Counted from the first letter of the stretch, positions 53,769-62,658 are shown. The stretch: DNA of 64,000 bases from Gp6-AA40 sp963818645 (GCA_963818645.1 CAWFTF010000013.1:1-64000), one strand, 5' to 3'. Notes: generated from the sequence alone by a model not told the origin. Program-made: numbers and translations.

Positions 53769-56399
53769 CTAAAAGCCGCGCATGTCGCTGCTCGTGCCGC
53801 CGGCCGCTGGAATGTAGGCCTTGAGCACGTAGTCCATCACCATGCGGTCGGCGCTGAATCGCCACCCGAGCGTGCGAATCGCTCGCTTCACGCGTGAGAT
53901 CCACTCTCTCGGCAGCCCGTCACGATCGCGATCGTAGTACAGCGGCACGACTTCGTTGCGCAACACGTCGGCGAGCGACTGCCCGTCGCGCGCATCGTGA
54001 ACGGCCGGCGAGGTGTGCGTGTCACCCCGGCCGATCGCGAACCCGTTCAGCCCGTCATAGGCTTCGGCCCACCATCCGTCGAGCACGGACAGGTTCAGTG
54101 CACCGTTGAGCACGACCTTCTGACCACTCGTGCCGCATGCCTCGAGCGGACGTCTCGGGTTGTTCAACCACACATCGACGCCCTGCACCAGGTCGCGGCC
54201 GACGCTGATGTCGTAGTCCTCGATGAAGACGATCTTGCCGGCGAATCTCGGATCGCGCGCGAGCCCGGCCACTTCCTGGAGGACCGTTTTGCCCGGGCCA
54301 TCGAGCGGATGCGACTTGCCCGCGAAGACCAACTGCACGGGGCGGTGAGGATCGTTGACGAGCGTATCGAGAGCCGTGAGGTCCTGGACGAGCAGATTGG
54401 CGCGCTTGTAGGTGGCAAAGCGCCGGGCGAACCCGATGGTCAATGCATCGCGACTGAGCACGCGCCGCAGCTGTGCGACGACACTCGATGGCTGACCCTG
54501 ACGCTCCGCCTGCAGCATGAGACGCCGGCGGACCTCGGCGACCAGCCGGGCCTTCAGCGTCAAATGCGCCTCCCACAACTCCCCATCGTCGATGTCGTCG
54601 ATGGCTTCCCAGAGGGCGGGGTCGGCGCTGCGGGCAATCCAGTCGGCACCGAGATGACGTTCGTAGACGAGGCGCATCTGGGGCGCGAGCCATGAATTGA
54701 CGTGCACGCCGTTGGTGACGTGGCCGATTGGAATGTGTTCCTCGCGCACGCCCGGGAAGAGCCCGGTCCACATCGCGCGCGACACGTGACCGTGCAGTGA
54801 CGACACGGCGTTGGCGCGATGACTCGACTTGAGTGCGAGGACCGTCATGCAGAACTCTTCCCGCCAGTCCTGTACGTTGACGCGCCCGAGCGCGAGAAGA
54901 CCCTCGTGGGACAAGCCAAGCGCATCGCGGACCGGGCCGAGGTGCTCTTCGATCAAGTCCGAATGGAAACGATCGTGGCCCGCCGGTACCGGCGTGTGCG
55001 TCGTGAACACCACGTGCGATGACACGCGGCGCATGGCCTCGTCGAAGCTGATGCCTTCGGTCTCCATCCGCCTGCGGATCAACTCGAGCGACGCAAACGC
55101 ACTGTGCCCTTCGTTCAGGTGCACCACACCCGGTGAGATGCCGAGCGCCTCCAGCGCCTTCACACCTCCGATACCGAGGAGCAGTTCCTGCCGGATGCGC
55201 ACGCGGTGATCGCCCCCGTAGAGCCGCGCCGTCAGCTCACGGTCCTCCGGGCTGTTGCCCTCGACGTTCGAATCAAGCAGCAACAACGTGTTGCGGCCAA
55301 CCGCCGTGCGCCAGACTCGAGCCGAGATCCGGCCGGTGCGCGTATCGATGTCGACGGTCACCGGCTCGCCGTTCGCCATCGCCGGTTCCATCGGCAGGAG
55401 CCGGTGATCGGTCTCGATATACTCCTCGTGCTGCCACAGGTCGGGATCGAGCCGCTGACGGAAATAGCCCTGGTCGTAGAACAGGCCGATGCCGACGAGC
55501 GGGATTCCGAGATCCGACGCGCTCTTCAGATGGTCGCCCGCGAGGATGCCAAGACCGCCTGAGTAGATCGGCATCGATTCGTGCAGCCCGAACTCGGCCG
55601 AGAAATACGCAACCGGCCGGGCGCCCAGCACGCTGGCGTTACGGGCACCCCATGTGTGCTTCGAATGCAGGTACTCCTGCAGGCGGCGATGGGCGTGATT
55701 GATCCGTCCATGCAATGCGAGCTGCGTCGCGCGCACCTCGAGCTGATGCACGTCGACCTGCTGCAGCAGCGCGATTGGATTGTGATCGCACCATTGCCAG
55801 AGGACCGGATCGAGATCGCGAAAGAGCGCGATGCTCTCCGAGTCCCAGCTCCACCACAGATTCCGGGCGATCGCGGCAAGGCGGCGGTGCACCGGCGCCA
55901 CGAACTGGCCTTCCGTGCGAGCTTCGCTGACGATCGGCGCCAGCTGCACGCCCAGAGCGGCGAGTGTGCGCACGTCCTCGTCGGTGAAGGCTCGCGGTTC
56001 CGTTGTCTGGACCACCAGCACGCCCTGGAGCACGCCGCGGTCCATGACCGGCACACCGAGAAACGTGCGGAAGGCGTCCTCGCCGATGTCACGGAAATAC
56101 TTGAAGCGAGGGTGAGCGATCGCGTCCGGCACGACAACCGGTTTCGCCTGCTCCGCAACCAGACCGGCGAGCCCTTCGGTCACTCGCATGCGCACCTGAC
56201 CGACGCTCTCCGGACGCAGACCAACCGTGGCTGCCAGTACGAGGTTGGTGCGATCCTGTTCGAGTACATACACTGAGCACACGTCGGTCGTGAACCGCTC
56301 CTGAATCAGGTTCACGATGCTGGTGAGTGTTTCCGTGGGATTGCCGCTTTGTGAGACGAGCTGACTGATGTCCTCGACGACCGCTTCTTCAGCTTTCAC
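53769..56399 (-). CDS. glgP: alpha-glucan phosphorylase with an N-terminal GAF domain
   Basis: 876 residues from GTG 56399, chosen because GGAGG precedes it by 6 bases. Residues about 10-155 are a GAF domain like that of PtsP, the nitrogen-PTS enzyme I (ISQLVSQSGNPTETLTSIVN, VTEGLAGLVAEQAKPVVVPD, FLGVPVMDRGVLQGVLVVQT). From about 165 follows the short glucan phosphorylase type (RRLAAIARNLWWSWDSESIA, VAYFSAEFGLHESMPIYSGG, LGILAGDHLKSASDLG, VVHLNEGHSAFASLE). The PLP Lys is in ACGTSGQKVVLNGALN. It phosphorolyses glycogen or maltodextrin to glucose-1-phosphate. The GAF part suggests allosteric control by a small molecule. Confidence 0.9.
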   Translation of the reverse strand: MKAEEAVVEDISQLVSQSGNPTETLTSIVNLIQERFTTDVCSVYVLEQDRTNLVLAATVGLRPESVGQVRMRVTEGLAGLVAEQAKPVVVPDAIAHPRFKYFRDIGEDAFRTFLGVPVMDRGVLQGVLVVQTTEPRAFTDEDVRTLAALGVQLAPIVSEARTEGQFVAPVHRRLAAIARNLWWSWDSESIALFRDLDPVLWQWCDHNPIALLQQVDVHQLEVRATQLALHGRINHAHRRLQEYLHSKHTWGARNASVLGARPVAYFSAEFGLHESMPIYSGGLGILAGDHLKSASDLGIPLVGIGLFYDQGYFRQRLDPDLWQHEEYIETDHRLLPMEPAMANGEPVTVDIDTRTGRISARVWRTAVGRNTLLLLDSNVEGNSPEDRELTARLYGGDHRVRIRQELLLGIGGVKALEALGISPGVVHLNEGHSAFASLELIRRRMETEGISFDEAMRRVSSHVVFTTHTPVPAGHDRFHSDLIEEHLGPVRDALGLSHEGLLALGRVNVQDWREEFCMTVLALKSSHRANAVSSLHGHVSRAMWTGLFPGVREEHIPIGHVTNGVHVNSWLAPQMRLVYERHLGADWIARSADPALWEAIDDIDDGELWEAHLTLKARLVAEVRRRLMLQAERQGQPSSVVAQLRRVLSRDALTIGFARRFATYKRANLLVQDLTALDTLVNDPHRPVQLVFAGKSHPLDGPGKTVLQEVAGLARDPRFAGKIVFIEDYDISVGRDLVQGVDVWLNNPRRPLEACGTSGQKVVLNGALNLSVLDGWWAEAYDGLNGFAIGRGDTHTSPAVHDARDGQSLADVLRNEVVPLYYDRDRDGLPREWISRVKRAIRTLGWRFSADRMVMDYVLKAYIPAAGGTSSDMRGF

Positions 56400-56666
56400 G
56401 CCGAACCTCCGCCCGGATGGGAAATGTGCGCCGCAACGAAGCAAGATCGCTGCCTCGAGTGTCGGAGACGTTTTTCACGCCTTTGCAAGTATCGCCAAAA
56501 GCGCATCGGACATTTCGGTATCGGAAGAATTTGTATTCCTACATTCTTGTCGATTTGCTCCACAAACCAACTCGAGCGACGAACACAGAAATTCCTTGAG
56601 AAACACCGGAATCGGCAGTACCGTGCCTGATGACTGGCTGGCGCGGAGGTTGCTCAGCGGATCGAC
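56400..56666. other. AT-rich divergent control region
   Basis: 267 bases between the GTG of the phosphorylase gene and ATG 56667. It is clearly richer in A and T (notably 56470-56620) than its neighbours, as expected for the promoters of two divergent transcripts. No convincing gene on either strand. Confidence 0.5.
56639..56654 (+). promoter_or_regulatory. sigma-54-like -24/-12 promoter match
   Basis: TGGCGCGGAGGTTGCT matches the sigma-54 consensus TGGCACGN4TTGCW at all but one fixed position, with correct GG-GC spacing. Transcription would start at about 56665, next to ATG 56667, leaving no leader. That closeness counts against it. Confidence 0.3.
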
Positions 56667-57113
56667 ATGAGCTTCGCAACCGTCGTCGATCGTGTGCGCA
56701 TGGACTTCGTTGAGATGCCCGAGATGGAGTTGACGCTGCCCCAGGCTGTGCGGCTCTGGTCACTGGGCATGGACGATTGCCGGTTCGTCATCGATGCACT
56801 CGTGGATGCTGGCTTTCTGGCGTGGACCCCGAAGCGCACCATCGTGAGAAAAGGGCGCGATCCCCTCAGTCGGCAGGACAATACAGACGACGGACATTTC
56901 TGTCCCAGTGGCGAAGCGTTACAACAAATCTGTCTGAAACAGGAAAACCCGGCGTCGTGTCCCAAGCCTCATCCCTCAAGCTCGTGCCGCCTCTTCATCC
57001 GGCGCGCCCCGGGCCTCCCGGTGGCTCGCTCTTCTCGCAGTACGGTCTCGACAATGCGTACGACGAGATGTTCGAGGCCAATTGGCGCGCGCGGCCACAC
57101 TATGGCCCGCTGA
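56667..57113 (+). CDS. small winged-helix-like protein; true 3' end uncertain
   Basis: The first ~70 residues (MSFATVVDRVRMDFVEMPEM, ELTLPQAVRLWSLGMDDCRF, VIDALVDAGFLAWTPKRTIV) match a common small acidobacterial protein with one helix-turn-helix-like unit. From about residue 75 the frame has Cys/Ser/Arg-rich text that overlaps the N-terminus of the ATP-grasp gene in another frame, so the natural stop was probably lost by a frame break near 56880-56940. A regulator of the downstream operon is conceivable but unproven. Confidence 0.45.
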   Translation: MSFATVVDRVRMDFVEMPEMELTLPQAVRLWSLGMDDCRFVIDALVDAGFLAWTPKRTIVRKGRDPLSRQDNTDDGHFCPSGEALQQICLKQENPASCPKPHPSSSCRLFIRRAPGLPVARSSRSTVSTMRTTRCSRPIGARGHTMAR

Positions 57114-58457
57114 TCGAGGAACTGCTCGTCGCCTCGCAGGATGAGCTGCGGCAGCGTCAGCTCGAAGCCGACCGCGCGTTCCTCACGCAAGGCATCACCT
57201 TCACCGTGTATGGAGACGATCAGGGCACGGAGCGGATCTTCCCATTCGATCTGCTCCCGCGGATCATCACCAGCCGCGAGTGGGACACGCTCGAACGCGG
57301 ACTCGCGCAACGACTGACGGCCGTCAATCTGTTCCTGAAGGACATCTACCACGAGGGACGCATCCTCGCGGAACGCGATCGTGCCGCCGGAGCTCGTCTA
57401 CAGCTGCCGGCACTACAGGCGCGAAATGCGCGGCGTCAAGGTTCACAAGGACATCTACGTCTCGATCGCCGGCACCGATCTCATTCGTCTCGAAGACGGC
57501 AGCTTCGTGGTGCTCGAGGACAACCTGCGCGTGCCGAGCGGCGTCTCGTACATGCTCGCCAATCGCGAGGTCACCAAGCGCGTATTTCCGGGTCTCTTCA
57601 CGCGCTACAACGTGAAGCCGATCGCGCACTACGGTCAATCGCTGCTGGCCACGCTGCGAACGCTCACACCCGCCAACCGGGAACCGAACATCGTGGTCCT
57701 CACACCGGGCGTGGGCAACTCGGCGTACTTCGAGCATGCCTTCCTCGCCCGCGAGATGGGCATTCCGCTCGTCGAAGGGCGCGACCTCCTGGTCCACGAC
57801 AACATCGTCTACATGAGGACAACGTCCGGATTGAGACGAGTGGACGTGATCTATCGGCGCGTGGACGACGACTTCCTGGATCCCCTCGCGTTTCGGGCCG
57901 ATTCGTATCTGGGTGTGGCCGGACTTCTCAACGCGTATCGGGCCGGACAGGTGTCGCTGGCGAACGCCATCGGAACCGGCGTCGCCGACGACAAGGCGGT
58001 CTACGCGTACCTGCCGGCGATCATCAAGTTCTACCTGTCGGAAGAGCCGATCCTGTCGAACGTGCAGACATACCTGCTCGACAACCCTGCGGATCGATCG
58101 TACGTGCTCGAGAACCTCGAGTCACTGGTCGTGAAAGCCGTTGGCGAGTCGGGCGGCTACGGGATGCTGATCGGTCCACACAGCACGCGCAAGCAGCGCG
58201 ACGAATTCCGCGATCGGATTCTCGCCTCACCGCGTAACTACATCGCGCAGCCGACGCTCGCCTTCTCCCGCGCCGCCTGCTTCACGGATAGCGGGATCGA
58301 GCCACGACACATCGACCTCCGCCCGTACGTGTTGTTCGGCGACAAGGTGACGATGGTGCCGGGCGGGTTGACGCGCGTCGCTCTTCGCAAAGGGTCGCTC
58401 GTCGTCAACTCCTCACAGGGTGGCGGCAGCAAGGACACCTGGGTTCTCGCGGACTAG
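56957..58457 (+). CDS. circularly permuted ATP-grasp ligase (DUF404/DUF407), with one extra base
   Basis: From GTG 56957 the start reads MSQASSLKLVPPLHPARPGP, then FSQYGLDNAYDEMFEANWRA and DQGTERIFPFDLLPRIITSR. At 57372-57380 one surplus base shifts the frame, and VPPELVYSCRHYRREM continues the protein. Conserved parts are SIAGTDLIRLEDGSFVVLED, NLRVPSGVSYMLANREV, VVLTPGVGNSAYFEHAFLAR, LVVKAVGESGGYGMLIGP, and the C-terminal GGLTRVALRKGSLVVNSSQG with KDTWVL. Corrected length 499 residues; 1501 bases is 3n+1. The family is a predicted peptide amidoligase. It heads a three-gene operon with alpha-E and transglutaminase genes. Confidence 0.88.
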
Positions 58458-58479
58458 GTCGAGAGGACACTGAGCAGAC

Positions 58480-59430
58480 ATGCTGCTGTCGCGCGTCGCC
58501 GACTCGCTCTACTGGATCAGCCGGTATCTCGAACGTGCCGAGCACACGGCGCGGCTCGTCGATGTCGCCGTCGATCAGGGCCTTGGCCGCGCGTCTTCGT
58601 TCACCGGCTCGGCGGTCGAACGCCTGTATCAAAGCGTCGGGCTGGCCTCGGAATCGCAGGACGTGTCGGCTCTCGCCGGCGGCGCACTGTTCGATCTCGC
58701 GAATCGCAACTCCGTCGCAGCGTGCGTGACCGCCGCGCGCGAGAACGCACGTCAGGTGCGCGAGGAGATCAGCTCCGCGATGTGGGAGCAGCTCAATGCG
58801 CTCTACCTTCGCGTGAGGCAGATGCGCGATGAAGGCTCGTGGAGCGTGAGAACGCATCACTCGTCGCGCGCCATCATCGACGGCGTGCGGCTGTTCAAGG
58901 GCATCACCAACGGCACGATGAGCCACGGTGAAGGCTGGCAGTACCTGCAGGTCGGCCACTATCTCGAACGCTCGAGTGAGACCGCTTCACTGTTGACGCT
59001 CTTCGTGCCGGAGGGCACGGGATCGTCGACCATGCCGGAGCCGCGCGATCAGGTCGAGTGGGTCACGCTGCTGGAGTCGTGCTCGGCCCTCGAGGCGTAC
59101 TGCCGTTACTACACCGCCGACGTCCGCCCCGGACGCGTCACGGAATTCCTGCTGCTCAATCCGGAGTTCCCGCGATCGGTGCGCTTCTCTGCGGTCAGGC
59201 TCGAAGGCGCGCTTCGTTCGCTGGCGGGTTACAGCACGCGTACCGCCGGGCGCGCCGAGCGTCTTGCCGGACGCCTGCGCGCGTCACTCGAGTACGCGCA
59301 GGTTGACGAGATCCTGAGCGACGACCCCCAAACGTATCTGGCCAATATCAGCCGGCAGTGCAGCCAGATTCACACGGCGGTGAATCAGAGCTACGTCGCG
59401 TACCCGATCGAGTCAGCATTGCCGGCGTGA
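58480..59430 (+). CDS. alpha-E domain protein (DUF403)
   Basis: 316 residues from ATG 58480, 22 bases after the ATP-grasp stop. MLLSRVADSLYWISRYLERA is the constant start of alpha-E proteins; ARENARQVREEISSAMWEQL, GEGWQYLQVGHYLERSSETA and SVRFSAVRLEGALRSLAG follow. All-helical protein with no known enzymatic motif, always next to the circularly permuted ATP-grasp and often fused to it. Probably binds or positions the substrate of the ligase. Followed by a 7-base-period array and the transglutaminase gene. Confidence 0.93.
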   Translation: MLLSRVADSLYWISRYLERAEHTARLVDVAVDQGLGRASSFTGSAVERLYQSVGLASESQDVSALAGGALFDLANRNSVAACVTAARENARQVREEISSAMWEQLNALYLRVRQMRDEGSWSVRTHHSSRAIIDGVRLFKGITNGTMSHGEGWQYLQVGHYLERSSETASLLTLFVPEGTGSSTMPEPRDQVEWVTLLESCSALEAYCRYYTADVRPGRVTEFLLLNPEFPRSVRFSAVRLEGALRSLAGYSTRTAGRAERLAGRLRASLEYAQVDEILSDDPQTYLANISRQCSQIHTAVNQSYVAYPIESALPA

Positions 59431-59435
59431 GCGGC

Positions 59436-59470
59436 GACGAGAGACGAAAGACCAGAGACGACAGCCCAAG
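59436..59470. repeat. 7-base-period array between alpha-E and transglutaminase genes
   Basis: Five heptamers in register: GACGAGA, GACGAAA, GACCAGA, GACGACA and the degenerate GCCCAAG. It fills the 42-base gap and stops 3 bases before ATG 59473, so it occupies the ribosome-binding-site position; GAGA parts may serve as a weak one. GACGAGA also occurs (as TCTCGTC on the minus strand) in the 3727 array. Confidence 0.8.
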
Positions 59471-59472
59471 AC

Positions 59473-60432
59473 ATGCGGTATTCGATACGACACATCACGC
59501 GCTTCACCTACGAGTCGCCCATCACCGAGAGCGTGATGGAGGCGCGCATGCAGCCACGGACGGACACGTTGCAGCGGTGCCTGCAATTCACGCTGCTCAC
59601 GACGCCCTCGGCGCGCGTGATGACGTATCGCGATCACGACAACAACCTGGTTCATCACTTCAACATCCCCGGCCGTCATTCGCGTCTCACCGTCACAGCT
59701 GAAGCACTCGTCGAGTGCATGAAAATACGCTCGCTTCCGCATCGGTTGGGGCCGGCGGCATGGTCTCGTCTCGATTCGATGGCCGCGTCGGGACAGTGGT
59801 GGGAGTATCTGGCGGCCAGCACCTTCGTCCAGCAGACCGAAGCACTCGTCGCCTTCCGAGCGGAGATCGGACTCGAGCGCGGCAACGATCCACTCGTCGC
59901 GCTCCGGCGCCTCATGGGCGAGATGTACGCACGGTTCGCGTACAGCCCGCGGAGTACGCGGGTCGATTCACCAATCGACGAAGCGCTCGAGACGCGCAAA
60001 GGCGTCTGTCAGGACTTCGCGCACATCTTCCTCAGCCTCGTCCGGCCGCTGGGCATCCCAGCGCGCTACGTCAGCGGCTATCTGTTCCAGGCCGCCGGAA
60101 GTCAGGACCGCTCGACGGACGGCGCGACGCACGCGTGGGTTGAAGTGCTGCTGCCAGACCTCGGCTGGGTGGGACTCGACCCGACAAACAATCTGATCGC
60201 CGACGACCGTCATATCCGCGTGGCAATGGGACGCGACTATGCCGATGTGCCTCCAACGCGAGGCGTCTTCAAAGGGGTCAGCACCGTTCGAAGCGAGCTG
60301 AGCGTGTCGGTTACGGTCGGCCCCGCGCAGTCACCGCTCTCGAACGACCTGACACCATTCACACCATGGATGGCGCGCGAGTCAGTCGAACCCGCCGTGG
60401 ACGACAGCGAACAGCAACAACAGCAGCAGTAA
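59473..60432 (+). CDS. transglutaminase-like cysteine protease
   Basis: 319 residues. The N-terminal domain MRYSIRHITRFTYESPITES, VMEARMQPRTDTLQRCLQF is the bacterial transglutaminase N-terminal fold. The catalytic triad is Cys in TRKGVCQDFAHIFLSLVR, His in GATHAWVEVLLPD and Asp in GWVGLDPTNNL. GLFP-type ends are replaced by a poly-Gln tail (seven Gln at the C-terminus). In its operon partners (ATP-grasp, alpha-E) such enzymes are predicted to trim or crosslink the peptide products. No signal peptide, so cytoplasmic. Confidence 0.93.
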   Translation: MRYSIRHITRFTYESPITESVMEARMQPRTDTLQRCLQFTLLTTPSARVMTYRDHDNNLVHHFNIPGRHSRLTVTAEALVECMKIRSLPHRLGPAAWSRLDSMAASGQWWEYLAASTFVQQTEALVAFRAEIGLERGNDPLVALRRLMGEMYARFAYSPRSTRVDSPIDEALETRKGVCQDFAHIFLSLVRPLGIPARYVSGYLFQAAGSQDRSTDGATHAWVEVLLPDLGWVGLDPTNNLIADDRHIRVAMGRDYADVPPTRGVFKGVSTVRSELSVSVTVGPAQSPLSNDLTPFTPWMARESVEPAVDDSEQQQQQQ

Positions 60433-60450
60433 GAATCGGCTCGGGCTTGG

Positions 60451-62658
60451 CTACTTGGCGAGTTGCTCGAGCGTCCGCATCATCCCGTTGATCAGCTCGG
60501 TTTCGCGATTGAGCGCCTCGGCGACGCGGACGATCTCCCTCTCGGCTTCCGCGAAGTCCTTCTGCTCCATCGCCTCACGCACGCCGGGCATTGTCTTGAC
60601 GGCGTAGCCGGTGTAGAAGCCCGGTGCATAGAGAAGATGGCGATACCAGGAGCGGCGAGGCAGGCCAGCCTCGTGCGTGAGCTGGCGTTCGCTCTGGATG
60701 ACACTCTTGTTGAGTGAACGAATCGCGTCTGGCGTGAGTCGCGAGCGCGACGCATCGAGCATCGTCTTGTAACGTTCCGCTGCCTGCGTGAGCGCGCTGG
60801 CGGCGTTCTCGAGCGGGGCGAAATTGATCGACGGCGGCACCGTGTCGACGACAGGCGCCCGGAATGCGCGACGCGGATCGGCAATCGACGTAAAGACGCC
60901 TTCCTCGATCTGCGTGTTCAGTTCCCTCGTCTCAGACTGCTGCTGCCTGAGCTGCGCCTGCAACTCGCCGACGTATGTCTGCACCGTCTCCGCGAGGCTC
61001 GTGAACTGGAACGGCAACACATCTTCGTCGGCAAGCCGGATCACGAGACTGCCGACTGTCTGAGCAAGTGCACGTCCGTACGCGAAGTCCGTATCGAGGA
61101 ACTTCGTGAAGTGGTAGTAGTCGTCGTAGATCGAGTGGTAGACGCCTTCGCTGTCGTCGAGACCGCTGAACGACACGTTCAACGACGGAATGCCGGCGTG
61201 CTGCAGAAACGCCGAGTAGTCGGACCCTGACCCGAGCGCACCGATGCGAAGATCGGGACGCGACCTCGCCTCGTTCCGAGCCGGCTGCGGGCCCATCGCA
61301 ATCGCCCTCGCCTGCATGCGCTTCCAGACGCTGCCCTTGGTTTCCGGATCCTCGACCTCCTTCGCGACCGCGTTGACCAGCGGCTCGAGCGCGTGCGAGC
61401 CACCGACGCCGAGGAACCCCCGCCCGTTCCCGTCCGTGTTGATGTACACAGCGGCCTTGTCCCGCAGTTCTGCCTCGTGGTGCTCCACCCATTCCGTCGA
61501 TCCGAGCAGCCCCTGCTCTTCGCCGTCCCAGGCGGCGTAGACGATCGTCCGCTTCGGACGCCAGCCCTGCTTCACGAGCTCACCGAGCGCACGTGCTTCT
61601 TCGAGCTCCGCTGACATCCCACTCGCTGGATCCAGCGCGCCGTTGACCCATGCGTCGTGATGGTTCCCGCGAACGATCCACTCGGCCGGATACGTCGATC
61701 CCGGCAGGCGCGCAATCACGTTGTGCACGCGCTTCAGGCTCCAGTCGAACGCAAGCTTCATGTGCACGCGCGCAGGACCAGGACCAATGCGATAGGTAAT
61801 CGGAAGTCCACCGCGCCAATCCATGGGGGCCGCCTCGCCAGTGAGTGCAGCCAGCAGCGGTTGCGCGTCGCCGTACGAAATGGGCAGGACAGGGATTTTC
61901 GTGAGCGTCGTGACGTCCTTCAACTCGAGACGCGAAGTCCCGGCCGTTGACCCCCGACCCGGCGTCGTCGGATCGCCGGGATACGTCGGTATGTCCATCA
62001 CGCTACCGCGCTGCACGCCGTCTTTCGAGCGCATCGGGCCATCCGGAAACACACCATCGACCCAGTACCCATCGTCTCGAGGATCGGAATAGATCAGGCA
62101 GCCGATCGCGCCGCGCTCGGCCGCCACCTTCGGCTTGATCCCGCGCCAGGACGCGCCGTAGCGCGCGATCACGATCGCGCCTTTGACGGAGATGCCTCGC
62201 CGATCGAGTTCCTCGTAGTCAACGGGCCGGCCGTAGTTCACGTAGACGAGCGGTCCTGTGACATCGCCATCAACCGAGTACGCATTGAACGAGGGAAGCT
62301 GCTCCGACTTCTGCGAGGACGTGGGATCGACAGCGACTGGCGGCTCTTCCAGCGTCAACCGGAACCTGGACGGCTCCACCATCTCGACGCTCCGCTCCTT
62401 CGGTGTCGGAAAGAGGACGTCGTAGTTCTCAATCTGGGCGTCCCAGCCCCACTCCTTGAATCGCGCGAGTATCCACTCTGCGTTCTGCTTGCCGTACGCC
62501 GAGCCGAGGTGGTGCGGCCGTGCGGACATGATTCGCACGTACTCTCCGAGGTTGCGAGCTTCGGGAATGGCGCGGAATCGCGCATCCCACGCCTGACCCT
62601 GCTGCGCAGCCGCGTCGAGCGACCCGAGAACGACAAAGAGTGCGATCAGCTTTCTCAC
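60451..62658 (-). CDS. M28 metallopeptidase, glutamate-carboxypeptidase-II-like, secreted
   Basis: 735 residues from GTG 62658, chosen since VRKLIALFVVLGSLDAAAQ is a short signal peptide; a longer start upstream is possible. The PA domain lies at about residues 100-280. Zinc ligands match GCPII: HHDAWVNGALDPASG, the DGEEQGLLGSTEWVEHH region with Glu-Glu, YINTDGN, and VYHSIYDDYYHFTKF. A transferrin-receptor-like dimerisation domain with a long helix follows from about residue 560. Releases C-terminal or N-terminal amino acids from peptides; a periplasmic or secreted nutritional role is likely. Convergent with the transglutaminase gene, 18 bases apart. Confidence 0.92.
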   Translation of the reverse strand: MRKLIALFVVLGSLDAAAQQGQAWDARFRAIPEARNLGEYVRIMSARPHHLGSAYGKQNAEWILARFKEWGWDAQIENYDVLFPTPKERSVEMVEPSRFRLTLEEPPVAVDPTSSQKSEQLPSFNAYSVDGDVTGPLVYVNYGRPVDYEELDRRGISVKGAIVIARYGASWRGIKPKVAAERGAIGCLIYSDPRDDGYWVDGVFPDGPMRSKDGVQRGSVMDIPTYPGDPTTPGRGSTAGTSRLELKDVTTLTKIPVLPISYGDAQPLLAALTGEAAPMDWRGGLPITYRIGPGPARVHMKLAFDWSLKRVHNVIARLPGSTYPAEWIVRGNHHDAWVNGALDPASGMSAELEEARALGELVKQGWRPKRTIVYAAWDGEEQGLLGSTEWVEHHEAELRDKAAVYINTDGNGRGFLGVGGSHALEPLVNAVAKEVEDPETKGSVWKRMQARAIAMGPQPARNEARSRPDLRIGALGSGSDYSAFLQHAGIPSLNVSFSGLDDSEGVYHSIYDDYYHFTKFLDTDFAYGRALAQTVGSLVIRLADEDVLPFQFTSLAETVQTYVGELQAQLRQQQSETRELNTQIEEGVFTSIADPRRAFRAPVVDTVPPSINFAPLENAASALTQAAERYKTMLDASRSRLTPDAIRSLNKSVIQSERQLTHEAGLPRRSWYRHLLYAPGFYTGYAVKTMPGVREAMEQKDFAEAEREIVRVAEALNRETELINGMMRTLEQLAK

